Shown here in pieces: positions 53,956 through 64,000 of a stretch of 64,000 bases of DNA (within the stretch, counting starts at the first letter, position 1; each line of letters opens with the position of its first letter). Location of the stretch: contig OZ022261.1 in assembly GCA_963978905.1 (NCBI GenBank), positions 28,951,686 through 29,015,685 on the forward strand, written 5' to 3'. The DNA is from Trichostrongylus colubriformis (taxonomy: Eukaryota; Nematoda; Chromadorea; Rhabditida; Trichostrongylidae). A program made the translations under genes and the position numbers. Under the pieces are notes generated by a model, which saw nothing but the letters and a program-made list of their open reading frames with translations, ran no database searches and was not told the DNA's origin.

Positions 53956-54207
53956 TTGCCGAATAAAAGTTACCAGGTGTACTGTGCGGATATTCCGATG
54001 ATGGCATACTGGTGTTACGCCGTAGCGGCTGGTCCGCTTCCTTCATCCCTCGAATCGTTCTCCCCATACCAAGCCCAGCGTCGTCTGTCAGAAGTCTCTG
54101 GGCTCCACGACGGGCTATTGCCCACCTTCATGGCCACTACAGGAGAACGCCTTGTCAATTGAGCGATCAATTCTCGATATCTCTCATCAACGACCCGCCG
54201 AATCGAA

Positions 54208-54870
54208 TTGGAGAATGTTTGGACAACATCAGGTGCGATACTTGGAGTAACAGAAGCAAGAATATTAGGGGAAGGAAGCTACAACTTACCATCAGGTACG
54301 GTTCTGTTCCATTCCGGTACCGACGATGCTAATCGTGGTGTGGCACTTATCCTAAGTCAGTCACTAGTGCGGGAACTGTGTTTTATGCCGATAAGTGACC
54401 TGCTCAAAGTTTTTATTGTGCTCTGCTATGCCCCGGCATCTTCCAAGTGTAGCTTTGATGAGTGCGAAGACCTTCAAGAAGAGGTGGAACACAGATGCAG
54501 GGAAGCCCCAAAAGGGAGCACATCTACTTTCCTCGGAGACATGAACGCTAAGGTTGGACGCGAACTGCGTAACCAGAATGTCATCGAAAAGTATACTCCA
54601 GCGCACCGAACGAGCGTGGCCGCCTTCTCACAAAATGCTGACCAGATTAGAATTTGTTGCGTGGAACACTTCTTTTCCGCAAGAGAAAAGGCCGCCTCTG
54701 GACTTGGCGAGGACCTAATGGAATGGTGCGCAATTAGATAGACTTCATCTGCATTTCTCCATCTACAATCGTCTTGGACTGCGGAATCGTAAATAATTTC
54801 TAGTTTGACTTTGATCATCGCATGGTTCGCATGCAAATAATTGTTGGACAAAACGTTCGACGTAGTACAG
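54208..54870 (+). pseudogene. LINE apurinic/apyrimidinic endonuclease relic
   Basis: A 177-codon open frame (54208-54741) carries ILGVTEARI (the conserved Glu region), GVALILSQSL, ISDLLKVFIVLCYAPAS and FLGDMNAKVGRE (the GDFN-like catalytic motif, here GDMNAK). After its stop, another frame continues with IDFICISPSTIVLDCGI and FDFDHRMVR, the terminal SDHR-type motif. The order and spacing fit the exonuclease/endonuclease fold of LINEs. Catalytic residues are largely kept although the frame is broken near the end. Confidence 0.8.
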
Positions 54871-55178
54871 CTCAAACACGTCGCCCCTCCTCATCCTGTC
54901 GTCAGCTCGACTGCGGATTATATAAGGCTCGAATTGCTCTTTTTCCAACTCTGCTTATCAGCTCGCGAGGATCCTCCAAGAGTTCCTCCTAAGACTGCTT
55001 GGAGTAATAGCACTTCTCCAGCAAGTCCCGTCGAATATTCCATTACGTGCAAAGCAGCCAGGATCAGCCTACTCGAGGATACTCGTGAACGAAGGACCAC
55101 CATTGTGCAAAGAGCGATTGGGAAAGGGAGAGGCATAACTGCTGCACGAAGGAAAGGAAATCACAGATTAGGCGCCTT

Positions 55179-56070
55179 ATGTTAAAGGACAGCGAAATAG
55201 GAGAGTATTCGCAACGTGCAACGGAAGATGCAATAGCTGTGTACTACAACGAATTATACAGGCCATCTACGGATTTTCCTTCGTCCATCTCACCTTTTTT
55301 CGAAATATACCCTCCATTTGGTAATGGTGAATCGGAACATGTCCCTTCTCAACTCCGTCTTGGGAGATCACCGAGACCGGATCGAATCACAGCAGAACAA
55401 TTAGCCCTCGCAGACTCCACAATTGCTCCTTTGCTTACTCCTTTACTAAACAGCATCAAAAGAGGCGACCACATCTCTGAAGGTTGACGACCGCACATGT
55501 GAAGCTGTTTATCTAAAAGGCGACCCCAACACGTTAACAACTACCGACCCATATCTCTGATATCAGGAGTTCCCAGCAATCACCAGAGTCATTTTGAATC
55601 ACATAGAGAGGTGCCTGGAAGAGACGGAGAATCCAAGCAAGGTTGTATTCTAGAGAAACCATTCCACCCTGAACAATATCCACGTCCTTGATCAAATTGC
55701 AGAAAAGAGTGCTGAATATAGTAGTTTTCCTGTCTATGTAGAGACTATACGGGTACGCTTCCACGTCTGTTCTGTCAAGTCTCCACCAGTTCCGGTCACG
55801 ATTCAGAAGGGCATCAAGCAGGGAAGAAACTCTTCAGCGCCACCCTGCAGATTATTCTCGGCTCTGTGAGTTGGGGAACTTGCAGACTAAATCGACGGCA
55901 GGTTGCTCTCCAGCCTTGAGTATGCAGATAACGTTGTCCTGTTGGCTTCACGTTCCATATTGAAAAAGATGCTGCAGCTCCTGATAGACGCATGCACCAA
56001 ATTTGGACTCCAGCTTAATCCAGAAAAGACAACACTGTTTTCGAGTTGTCAAATACCGTGCTACACAATC
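55179..56070 (+). pseudogene. LINE reverse transcriptase relic
   Basis: The frame 55179-55487 has LRLGRSPRPDRITAEQLALA, the RT entry motif (G..PGPDGIT/RIT). It is followed, after frameshifts, by ITRVILNHIERCLEE, the NHSTLNNIHVLDQIAEK region, VTIQKGIKQGRN (the VRQGxxLS region, damaged) and SSLEYADNVVLLASRS. The catalytic YADD box reads YADN, and the stretch between KAFD and the QG motif is largely lost, so the enzyme is dead. Confidence 0.75.
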
Positions 56071-56118
56071 TGTATCGATTGAGAATAGTTCCGTTCTGCC
56101 GATCACGCCCTTTACATG

Positions 56119-56394
56119 AGCTACCGTGTAGTGCTCCTCCCACTGAAGAAACGAGCCTCCGACATATGTGCAACACCAACAGTGCTTTACCGGGCGGAGA
56201 CTGGTCGCTGCGATCATCCGACATCAGAATGTTAGCTGCGATCCAAAGGAAGAGAGAGCTACCGTGTAGTGCTCCTCCCACTGAAGAAACGAGCCTTCGA
56301 CATATGTGCAACACCAACACTGCTTTACCGGGCGGAGACTGGTCGCTGCGATCATCCGACATCAGAATATTAGCTGCGACCCAAAGGAAGAGGG
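56119..56394 (+). repeat. In-frame 138-bp tandem duplication in the LINE C-terminus
   Basis: AGCTACCGTGTAGTGCTCCT begins at 56119 and again at 56257. Each copy runs through CTTTACCGGGCGGAGACTGG (the LYRAETW-type motif) to CCAAAGGAAGAG. The period is 138 bp (46 codons), so frame is kept. The copies differ at only a few positions. Confidence 0.9.
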
Positions 56395-56961
56395 AGGGAA
56401 GAATGCTGGGATTGACAGTGTTGGACCGATGGAACGGTGAAAGAATAAGATCATTCACAAGACTGAACGACTGAACCACTGAAGCTCCCAAGAAGAAAAT
56501 TCTATGGGCTAAAAAGATAAGAGAAATCGACGAAAGCGAATGGACACGGAAGATAACGACGTGGATCCCCTATAATTACGCGGATCAACGAGACGAGGAA
56601 GTTCTATACTAAATGGTGCAATGATTTATCAAAGAAGATCGAGCAGAATTGGTGGAGCATGACAAATGACGAATTCAACCAGGCCATGATACGGCATTCG
56701 AATATTATTGATTACGTAATAAACTTGTAAACTTGTAAACTGTGCGAATATTACAGCAAAACTATGTAACGAAGAAATAGCTGACATTGATCAACCGATA
56801 TCGAAGAAGTTTATACAGTTCCACACTATGAGAAGTGCAGTACAGGCGCTACTAGCACAAGTGGTATCTCCACAAACGTGTATCATTATTTGGAATTCCA
56901 CGTAGTTCAGCAGTAGAAATATCCTGTTGCTACTGATATCGCAATATAAAGTATATTCACT

Positions 56962-58122
56962 TGCTGACAAGGGAAGGATGGTAAGTCGAAGTGGCCGTTT
57001 GGAATGGGATTTATACCAATGATAGGGCTCGGGATGCCATTCACCAGTCTGCATTCTATATCTGCTGTCCGTCTCTGGGAGCAGAGTTACAATTTGCGAG
57101 GCACTATGTCATCAGCACGGCCGTTGCAGCTACAAGCAGCGGCCTCCGTGGCGCAAGGTAGTGTTGCGGATTGCAGGCCAGGGGTCATGGGTTTGCTCCC
57201 CGCCGGTGCGGGTTTCTTTGCATTTTGTATTTCCTTGTCAGTAAGTGCTTTTTTCACTTCTGGACGTTTCCTTGTACTGGTACCTATTGTACCCATCATT
57301 TACTCTGCCGACTATTAACATAACTCACAAGGGAAGGATACCAAGTCGAAGGAATCCCGTACCACACGAATTAGGCGTTGTTGCGTAAAAAGATTATGAT
57401 ATTCGCGCACAGGGGGTGGAATTACCCCTCTGTGCAAATTTTCAGCCAAATCCAGTTTTTGGTCCAACTTCGGAAAATTAGGGGTGACCAAGGGGTGAAG
57501 TGGTAATTTTTGAATTTTCTTCTACAGAAAACCCTGCAACCCGAACAAGATAGCCTTCACATACCTTTTATTTTTTGCCCATCGCACTAAAGTACGAAAA
57601 AAGCGTCAAATAGGAGCACTTCCTAGGCAAGGGTCAACGACTTCTCCTTTGTTCAATGTGCTGCCACCCAATAGCCCGGGAATTAATTTTTCCGAGATTT
57701 GGTCAAATCCTCGAATTGGCTAAAAACTTGTCCATTGGGGTAATTTGACTCTCTGAACACGAAAATCCCTGGATTTGCGCAAGAACGTCTGGCTCGCGTG
57801 CTATAGGCTTTCAAACCTACCATATAATAGCACTGCTTTTTCAAAAAACCTCCATAGCTCCGCTCAGAAAATAGTTCAGCTAATTCAATACAGATTCGAG
57901 GTTAGCGTCCGAAAATACGTCGGACCATATGTATCCCATTCTGAATGGCCACTTCGACCTGGGGTTCTTCCCTTGTGAGTTTCTTCTCGTTCAACGCTTG
58001 TAACTCTGCTCCCAGAGACGGACAGCAGATATGGAATGCAGATTGGTGAATGGCATCCCGAGCCCTCATTGGTATAAACCCCATTTCAAACGTCCGCTTC
58101 GACTTACCATCCTTCCCTTGTG
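56962..58122. repeat. Composite fold-back repeat, FB family
   Basis: The outer arms 56962-57095 and about 58002-58122 are reverse complements: CAAGGGAAGGATGGTAAGTC against its complement near 58100, and GGTATAAACC-type and CTGCTGTCCGTCTCTGGGAG matches. A second inverted word pair of the FB family lies inside (57328-57350 and 57735-57985, the latter with CGTCCGAAAATACGTCGGAC). The centre contains the tRNA-like segment at 57142-57213 and T/A-rich DNA. It probably arose by nesting or rearrangement of two related palindromic repeats. Confidence 0.7.
57142..57213 (+). other. tRNA-like segment, possibly a SINE head
   Basis: TGGCGCAAGGTAG at 57149 fits a polymerase III A box, and GGGTTTGCTCCC at 57189 resembles a B box with two changes, at tRNA-like spacing. 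The anticodon and T arms do not pair well, so it is not a working tRNA gene. A tRNA-derived SINE head is the best guess. Confidence 0.35.
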
Positions 58123-59807
58123 AGCATCTAGTGGTTGAGCTTTTGGGTGTCGATAATCTTATCATCTACTACTGCATATCGCACAGCTGAAAAAGTCCGC
58201 CACTTTCCAGAGGTTTAGATTATTTAGCGGTCGATACTCCTTGTTACAATGATATCAACGATCAGTGGAAATAACTCAGGACTGATTCACACTCTAATTC
58301 CTAGCATCTAATTCCTACATATTGGGATCCATATGCCAGTTATCCGCGCTTATAATTTTTTGTGAACATGCAGCACTTTTTGGAATTATATAGTTGCCGA
58401 TACTCAGGGTAATGCTCACCGCATGAGAGAATGAACCTTTTGCCTGCCTCGCTATAGTAAATCTAGCTCGTATTCTGATCATCCGTGAAGATCGCAGCAT
58501 CAAGACGTGCACCTCATTTGGAATGCTGAGCAATTTTTGCGGTCTATACGTTGTCAAATGATATCGGAACATAAAGAAAATGTGATCACCCATGCAGAAC
58601 ATAAAGAAGACGTGATCACCCATGCACTAAGTATCAGACGCTGCAAGTATAACGGTCATATAGTGATACTTAGAGGTGTAGCGGATCCAATCCCATTCAT
58701 TTGCTAATGGCTCTGATCAGCGCTAATTAGTCGTGTTCAGATTCGATCCGTCATCATTAGGGCCCCTATACCCTGCAATACGTGTGAATGTGAAAAGCAA
58801 ACTGTAAGGCGGAAAAGCGAAATGGACTTGGGACTCGGAAAAACGAAATCTACCTCCCGATGCTCCTTATCTGATCTTTCCAAACGTTATCAGCATGGAT
58901 TACCCACTGTAACGTCTACGTCCCGCCGTGCTAATGAGTGTGTTAGCTTGATATGAATGTCAGCTTTCCAGGATCAGCGGCGAGGGCAAAGCGGATATCT
59001 GCCATTTTTGTGACATCTGCCATATAGCGCTCCTTATCAGATACTGTAACTTTCGACCTACCATCGCAGTGTCTCCTTTCCATCCCCTATAACATATAGG
59101 AAATTCAGAATCCCACCTTCTCTATGACGCGAGATATGAATTTCCGGGTCAAATATACACAACGGAGAAACATGCCCATGCATACAGTCCTCTGCAAAAT
59201 GATTTCTGCTCTACAGATAATGATAATTGCTTTTCGATATCATTGATCGCTTAATATTTATGAGGTTTAGAAATGAAGTAAGATGAAGGTAAAAATTCGC
59301 ACTCAAGACATTTCCTCTTCTTCGTCTGCCATCGAGGCTGAAAAAACTTATAGCATATGTTTTCGATAAAGTTTTCCAACTCTACGAAACGATTTCATTT
59401 GCTTTTGACTTTGATCGACTTTGTTTTCGAGATATGGAAATGGAGTAATTTGTAGGCAGAAATGTGCACTTTCAGCTCGTCGGGATCCAAAAAAACTAAC
59501 ATTCCTAGGTCAGCTGAAATCAAATTAAGGAAAAGACATCGTCGATCAATCTTGAGTGTTTTCCTGTTTAATAAATGTGTGCATCATACGCAATTTCAGG
59601 CGGAAAAGGACGGCTAAGTTCCCCATTCCCAGGCTTCTGAAATAATAAGCCGTTGGAGGAATCAAAAAATGGTAGAACTTTTCTGCAGATCAGAAAAAGC
59701 TTTATCGATATGTTTTTCAATCTCGATGGTAGGCGCGGAAGAGAACATACCGAAGGTGCACATTATTGCTGAGTACTGCATATGTCAGCCTTGAAAATAG
59801 TAGACAG
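58123..59807. other. Intergenic DNA with one small direct repeat
   Basis: A 30-bp unit (GAACATAAAGAA...GATCACCCATGCA) occurs twice in tandem at 58567-58626. No gene is recognised. Confidence 0.5.
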
Positions 59808-59820
59808 TTGAGCAACTTCA

Positions 59821-59840
59821 ATGAGACAGTACCATCACGC
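59821..59840. other. Empty site corresponding to fold-back element F2
   Basis: ATGAGACAGTACCATCACGC here contains a single TA where copy A has ATGAGACAGTA, the 1569-bp element, and then TACCATCACGC. Confidence 0.95.
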
Positions 59841-60796
59841 AGATCTTGAAAGTCGACAGTCGAAAACATGCGAGTTCATTTTCGATCTCAATGGCAGACA
59901 AGCAAAAGGAAATCCCGCGAGTGCGAATTGTTACCTCGATATTACGTCATTTCTAAACCTAATAAAAATTAAGCAAACAGAGGAATCGAAAATCAGGTAG
60001 CGATGTTTTTGAGCAGAGAAAGCTCTATCGAACACATATATTAGCTTTGCCTAAATTGAAGAGAACGTCGTGTAACACAGAAAGGACGGAAACTTATATT
60101 TCAATCCAATGGTAGATTAAGACTGTTTTCAAGAAAGAATCGTGTTGAAAAAAAAAAAACAACAAGCACCTTATAAAAGACAGGAAATTTGCGACTGCTG
60201 GTCGATTGCCAGGCAGTAGCGACTGGTCTGATTTTCAGCTCGCGGTATCGCACTAGCGGTGCCGTCACTGCGACTTGCCGCAGTCGTTTGAAATTTCACG
60301 CAGGATGCAATGGGCTGGTACCGTGAGAGACCCTCAAATATTGCAGCTTGGAAGCTTTGGAATCTCGCCCGTGTTGTGGTTGCTGCTGTTTAGAGAGACA
60401 GGGCAACAAACAACTCGCACTCGCCCACCGCCCACCGCGGGAGGCCACGAGAAAACTCGACCAGTCGCCACATACCCATTGATTACATAGCCGAAAGAGC
60501 ATAAAACTAGTGATACACCCTATTCTCCATACTTCCTAGTAGCTTACACCAACTTGCTTTGTTTTGATACTCGTTGAAATCACCAATCCTACGTTTTGTG
60601 AACCATCTTTTGAACATCTTTGTAAAATTTTTTGAAGTTCTTTGAAATGGAACTTTCAGTTCTTATTCCCCTACATACCTGAACCAATAAGAGGCTCCGG
60701 GGCAAGATGTTACTTACGTATTTGCGTTTGAACCGCTTTGAATAGACATAGCCGAAGGTTATTGGAAAATTAAAATCCAGAGCGAATTTCTTTCAG

Positions 60797-60959
60797 TCAA
60801 AGAAGCTATTTTGGAAGCGGAGGCTTCGGTGGTGCACAAAAGTTCCCTCAGTGAGTTATTTAGAACATTTTCCGGAGAATTGGTAGGGCAGCCTTCTTTC
60901 TTCAAGAATACAATTTCCCCTAATACTTCGGATCTGTTTACATCCTTACAGGACGGGAG
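60797..60959 (+). CDS. Exon-like ORF preceding the array (copy B)
   Basis: This has the same acceptor (TTTCTTTCAG) and donor-like end (GGGAG|GTAAAC) as 48365-48530, with the frame preserved and three bases fewer near the start. The visible changes against copy A are Glu to Val, Val to Gly and one silent Leu codon. The product is unrecognised. Confidence 0.35.
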
Positions 60960-61380
60960 GTAAACTCTCTCGAACACAAAATGAAGCCGGTGGAGCGGTA
61001 GTGAGTAAAGTTGACCAGTCAGTCACTCATTCTCAATTCCTTTACTTGAAGAGCAGAATTTCCTCCAATATTTCGAATTCCTTTTCATTCTTACAGGACG
61101 AAAGGCGAACTCTCTCAAACACAAAATGAAGCCGGTGGAGCGGTAGTGAGTAAAGTTGACCAGTCAGTCACTCATTCTCAATTCCTTTACTTGAAGAGCA
61201 GAATTTCCTCCAATATTTCGAATTCCTTTTCATTCTTACAGGACGAAAGGCGAACTCTCTCAAACACAAACTGGAGCCGGTGGAGCGGTAGTGAGTAAAG
61301 TTGACCAGTCAGTCACTCATTCCTTACTTTCTTTGTAGAATACGATTTCTTCTAATGTTTCGCTTCTCATCATGTTTTAC
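60950..61380 (+). repeat. 145-bp tandem array, three units
   Basis: AGGAC anchors lie at 60950, 61095, 61240 and 61381, giving spacings of 145, 145 and 141. The flanking boundaries are the same as in copy A, so the two arrays differ only in unit number and point changes. Confidence 0.95.
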
Positions 61381-62569
61381 AGGACGGGAGGTAAAGGCAT
61401 TGTTTTTCATGCCTCGGCATTTGGTGAAGTCGTGGCTGGCCCACCAAGGTAGGTTTTGTACATGCATTTGATATTAGGCTTAGCCTTAGATATACAGTAA
61501 TCTTATGCTCCTGGCAGTTGAGTAAACTGCTCGGCACTGTTAAACAATCGCTATCCGAAACACCACGACCAGATCAAAAAATAGTATTGGCTGAAACGTA
61601 GAATAAAGGAACTGAATACAGCAACTGTTTTTGACATCGGCGCCATTTGGACGCAGATACACACAAACTGGTGCAACAACTTTTTCAACCGAAATCGCTG
61701 TTAACTTGGCCTATAAAGATTGATTTGAATGCTGACCACGAGGGCGTCTGTTCGATTCGCTAGAGTCGCTCAGAGCCGCTGTAGAGGTGCTAGTATAGTG
61801 AGGCATCACACTGCTTCCGTGATTTTTGCTCAAACCTGAAGCAGGAGCACCTTCCTTTCTCCGATAGGCGTAGACGAAAATATACTCTTGAATGTGCAGA
61901 TTGATGATTGCAGGATTCAATCAGTTAAAATGCACCGCAGAAAATGATGTTTCTCTGCTAAATTAGCACCACTGCAGAACAAATGAACAAACTGGCACCA
62001 TTTTGACCCAGATGCTTGCGCGCTGCATATCAGGGTCATATTTGTGATCAACATCTTGAGAGACTCCTAAATGGCATTTCAAACTAAATCGGTGAGAAAT
62101 GTTGCTACATAAAATCGGTGCAATTGCACCATATCGGCACCATAGTCAAAAACGGATGTCATTTTCATGATCAGCAGCTATAGACAAAGTTTCAGCGAAA
62201 ATCCATCTTAACCAACTCGCGGTGTCTGGGACTCTCAATCGAAGACACAGGAGGGGACAAAGTTCCCTACAGTACCTTTCGTAAATTGTTCGGTTGCCGC
62301 AGTTGCACACACGACGCCCGGTCATGACGTCGAGTGTGAATTCTTGGATTTTTATTATAAACACATTTGTCTTACTCTTTTCCTCGATCGCCCTTTTATT
62401 GTTCTTACCTGTTGAGTTTTCTGTTTCTTCTGATTAACAACCTCATGAATGAAATCGAATTCGCCTCCAGTGATATCAAATAACAGTGTCGTCGGCACGT
62501 ATAAAGCTGGAGCTCGAGGTGAGGCTCGATAAAATTGCAATAACGCACAAAGGGCGCGTTTTTCAATGC

Positions 62570-63205
62570 GACTTTCGCTGCACAAATGCGTTCTCTTCCT
62601 ACGAAGGAATTAGCCGAGGTCGAACAGGCCATTCGGAATGGGATGCAAATAGTCCGACGTATATTCGGACGCTGATCGCGAACATGCACTCCAAATTTGC
62701 AGAGCGACTTTCTGAGCGGAATTATGAAGGGTTTCTGAAAAACAATGCTATTATATGGTAGGTTGGAAGCCCGTAGCACGCGAGCCAGACGTTCTCGCGC
62801 AAAACCAGTGCGATTCTCGTGTTCAGGGGTCCAACTACCCGATAGGACATGTTTTCAGCCAAATCGAGAACTTTGCCTAATTTCGGAAAAGTTCGTAGTC
62901 TACCGAGAATTTGTCCAAATTTCAGAAAAATTCTTGGCCTACCTAATAGTTTCTATAGGGTGGTTTGGACCCCTGAACACGGAAATCGTACCTGTTTTGC
63001 GCCAGGACGTTTGGCCGTGTGCTGCGGGTTTCCAGACGTGCCATACAATAGCACTGTTTTTTTTTTCAAAAACCTCCATATCCACTCAGAGGATCACTCT
63101 GCAAATTTGGAATGCAGGTTTGAGATCAGCGTCCGAAAATACGTCGGACCATATGTATCCCATTCCGAATGACCAGTTCAACCTCGGGTCCTTCTCTTGT
63201 TAGCT
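62570..63205. repeat. Fold-back repeat FB, copy in duplication B
   Basis: This is the counterpart of 50835-51460 with the same inverted arms (ATTCGGAATGGGAT near 62630, CGTCCGAAAATACGTCGGAC near 63131). The plus-strand frames at 62486-62761 and 62745-63203 cross it and have no recognisable domain. Confidence 0.8.
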
Positions 63206-63828
63206 TTAATATTCGTTTACGGAGAACAGTGTTTTCAAAAACAGTTTCCTTTTCCCACCCTCCAGGTGCCTTCGAAGGCAGTGGTAGAGGTAGATGGTTG
63301 AATTCCTTCACTCCAGTCTTTGAAACTAAACAGTGGACACTCTCAGCACAAAAGCCGTCATGTCAAGCACTAACTTATTACTCCACATTTAAGCCATTAT
63401 TCGGGAAAGTTGGCCCAAGGCGCGGACCGGATTAGGAAAGGCAGAGCATGTTAAAAGCAGTGCCTTCTCCGAATTATAGGGGAGCGTTCACTGGGAGCTG
63501 AAGCACATAAAGTCCTCTTGGACCTGCGGTTCTCATTTGAACGACTCACTTCAGAAGTTCTTGGGCATATGCATAAAACAACAGTGCCAGTTTGCGTTGC
63601 GCGTCTCTCATTTGAAGTTTACCAGAGACTTTCACTTTCGCTCTTGCAAGTGCTAACGACTTATTGCTCGTACAATGCTATGGTGAGCATTGTCATCTTT
63701 CACGTCGAACACCTGATTTTCGGAGTCAGTGGTCCTTCCTGGTCCTCAGAAACGAATGGCCTTGGAGAAATGCAGAAAGTAAGATATCCAAGGGTACCAC
63801 ATAATAAGAATTCCTTTGACTATTTAAA

Positions 63829-64000
63829 GAAAGTTTTAGGGGTAATGTGGGTGATGAGAATCCCTAAGAGGAGTCATTCACTCGAAAACCACGGGAGCCT
63901 ATTTGCGGCGGAATCCCCCACGAAGGGCGGGCCCCCGAGCTGTGGCAGAGGCGGCCTTTTCTGCTTGAGCCGCCTTATTGTGCTCGGTCCGCCTCCTAGC
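63829..64000. other. Window edge, unassigned
   Basis: The sequence AGGGGTAATGTGGGTGATGAGAATCCCTA resembles 19798-19830 (AGGGGTGATGTGAGTAATGGGAACTCCTA), so it may be the edge of another dispersed repeat. The last 100 bp are GC-rich with no identifiable gene. Confidence 0.35.

Larger units (their letters stand above)
53990..56730 (+). mobile_element. Degenerate RTE-like non-LTR retrotransposon
   Basis: The order along the plus strand is apurinic endonuclease (about 54208-54870), reverse transcriptase (about 55300-56060) and the C-terminal region (about 56100-56700), as in RTE-clade or closely related LINEs. The frame is broken repeatedly. No 3' tail repeat or target duplication is evident. The clade call rests on overall resemblance and could be wrong at the level of RTE versus a neighbouring clade. 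Confidence 0.75.
59808..63828. repeat. Segmental duplication, copy B
   Basis: This is colinear with 45816-52134 but lacks the Tc3-like element and six array units. It has about 190 bp of extra sequence near 62262-62470. The last shared words are ACCACATAATA and GAATTCCTTYGACTAT. Confidence 0.9.

Noticed and set aside
57142..57213. A functional tRNA-Cys gene (GCA in the loop position)
   Set aside because: The anticodon, acceptor and T stems do not pair. Only the box-like words are tRNA-like.
1..64000. Bacterial or phage origin, operons, ribosome binding sites, spliced-leader RNA or rRNA genes
   Set aside because: No long uninterrupted genes or operon spacing were seen, TA-flanked animal-type transposons and splice signals are frequent, and no rRNA or spliced-leader sequence was recognised.

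Overview
The window looks like a repeat-rich, gene-poor piece of a nematode genome, most likely clade V (strongylid or hookworm-like). This is an inference. It rests on Tc3-like, mariner, BEL/Pao, RTE-like and Penelope-like remnants occurring together, many TTTCAG- and TTACAG-type splice acceptors, and intergenic DNA of moderate GC. I see no bacterial gene organisation, no rRNA, no confident tRNA, no CRISPR array and no intact host gene of known family. Nearly every interpretable stretch is a transposable element, its debris, or a segmental duplication.

Layout. 1-13.7 kb: a broken mariner (1816-2672), copies of a dispersed repeat (Rep-A), and a Penelope-like insertion (9702-11006) that splits one Rep-A copy. 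13.7-16.9 kb: a large imperfect inverted duplication. Its inner ends carry two head-to-head paralogous short ORFs whose differences are enriched for synonymous changes. The left arm holds two mariner-family insertions, and the right arm keeps the matching empty sites. 22.4-24.0 kb: a fold-back element built from a Tc3-like transposon. 24.86-32.01 kb: a complete LTR retrotransposon with near-identical LTRs and a 6-bp target duplication. It has a BEL/Pao-type integrase relic and several exon-like ORFs with strong splice sites, but no recognisable reverse transcriptase. 33-45.8 kb: a mariner with frameshifts (37291-38526), two short Tc1/mariner-type MITEs, Penelope-like and BEL/Pao fragments, and other inverted repeats.

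45.8-52.1 kb and 59.8-63.8 kb are two copies of one segmental duplication. Copy A contains a second Tc3-like fold-back element, while copy B preserves the empty TA site. Each copy carries a 145-bp tandem array, about 9 units in A and 3 in B, and a palindromic repeat also found around 57-58 kb. Between them lies a degenerate RTE-like LINE (about 54.0-56.7 kb) with endonuclease, reverse transcriptase and C-terminal relics.

The parts with the best claim to be unusual are four: (i) the recently inserted but coding-degenerate LTR element with an exon/intron-like interior and a CCTTAAGG motif cluster; (ii) the twin fold-back Tc3-like elements sharing one internal rearrangement; (iii) the inverted duplication with apparently constrained twin ORFs; (iv) the copy-number-variable exon-like 145-bp array. 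All comparisons were made by eye on the raw sequence. No database search was run.
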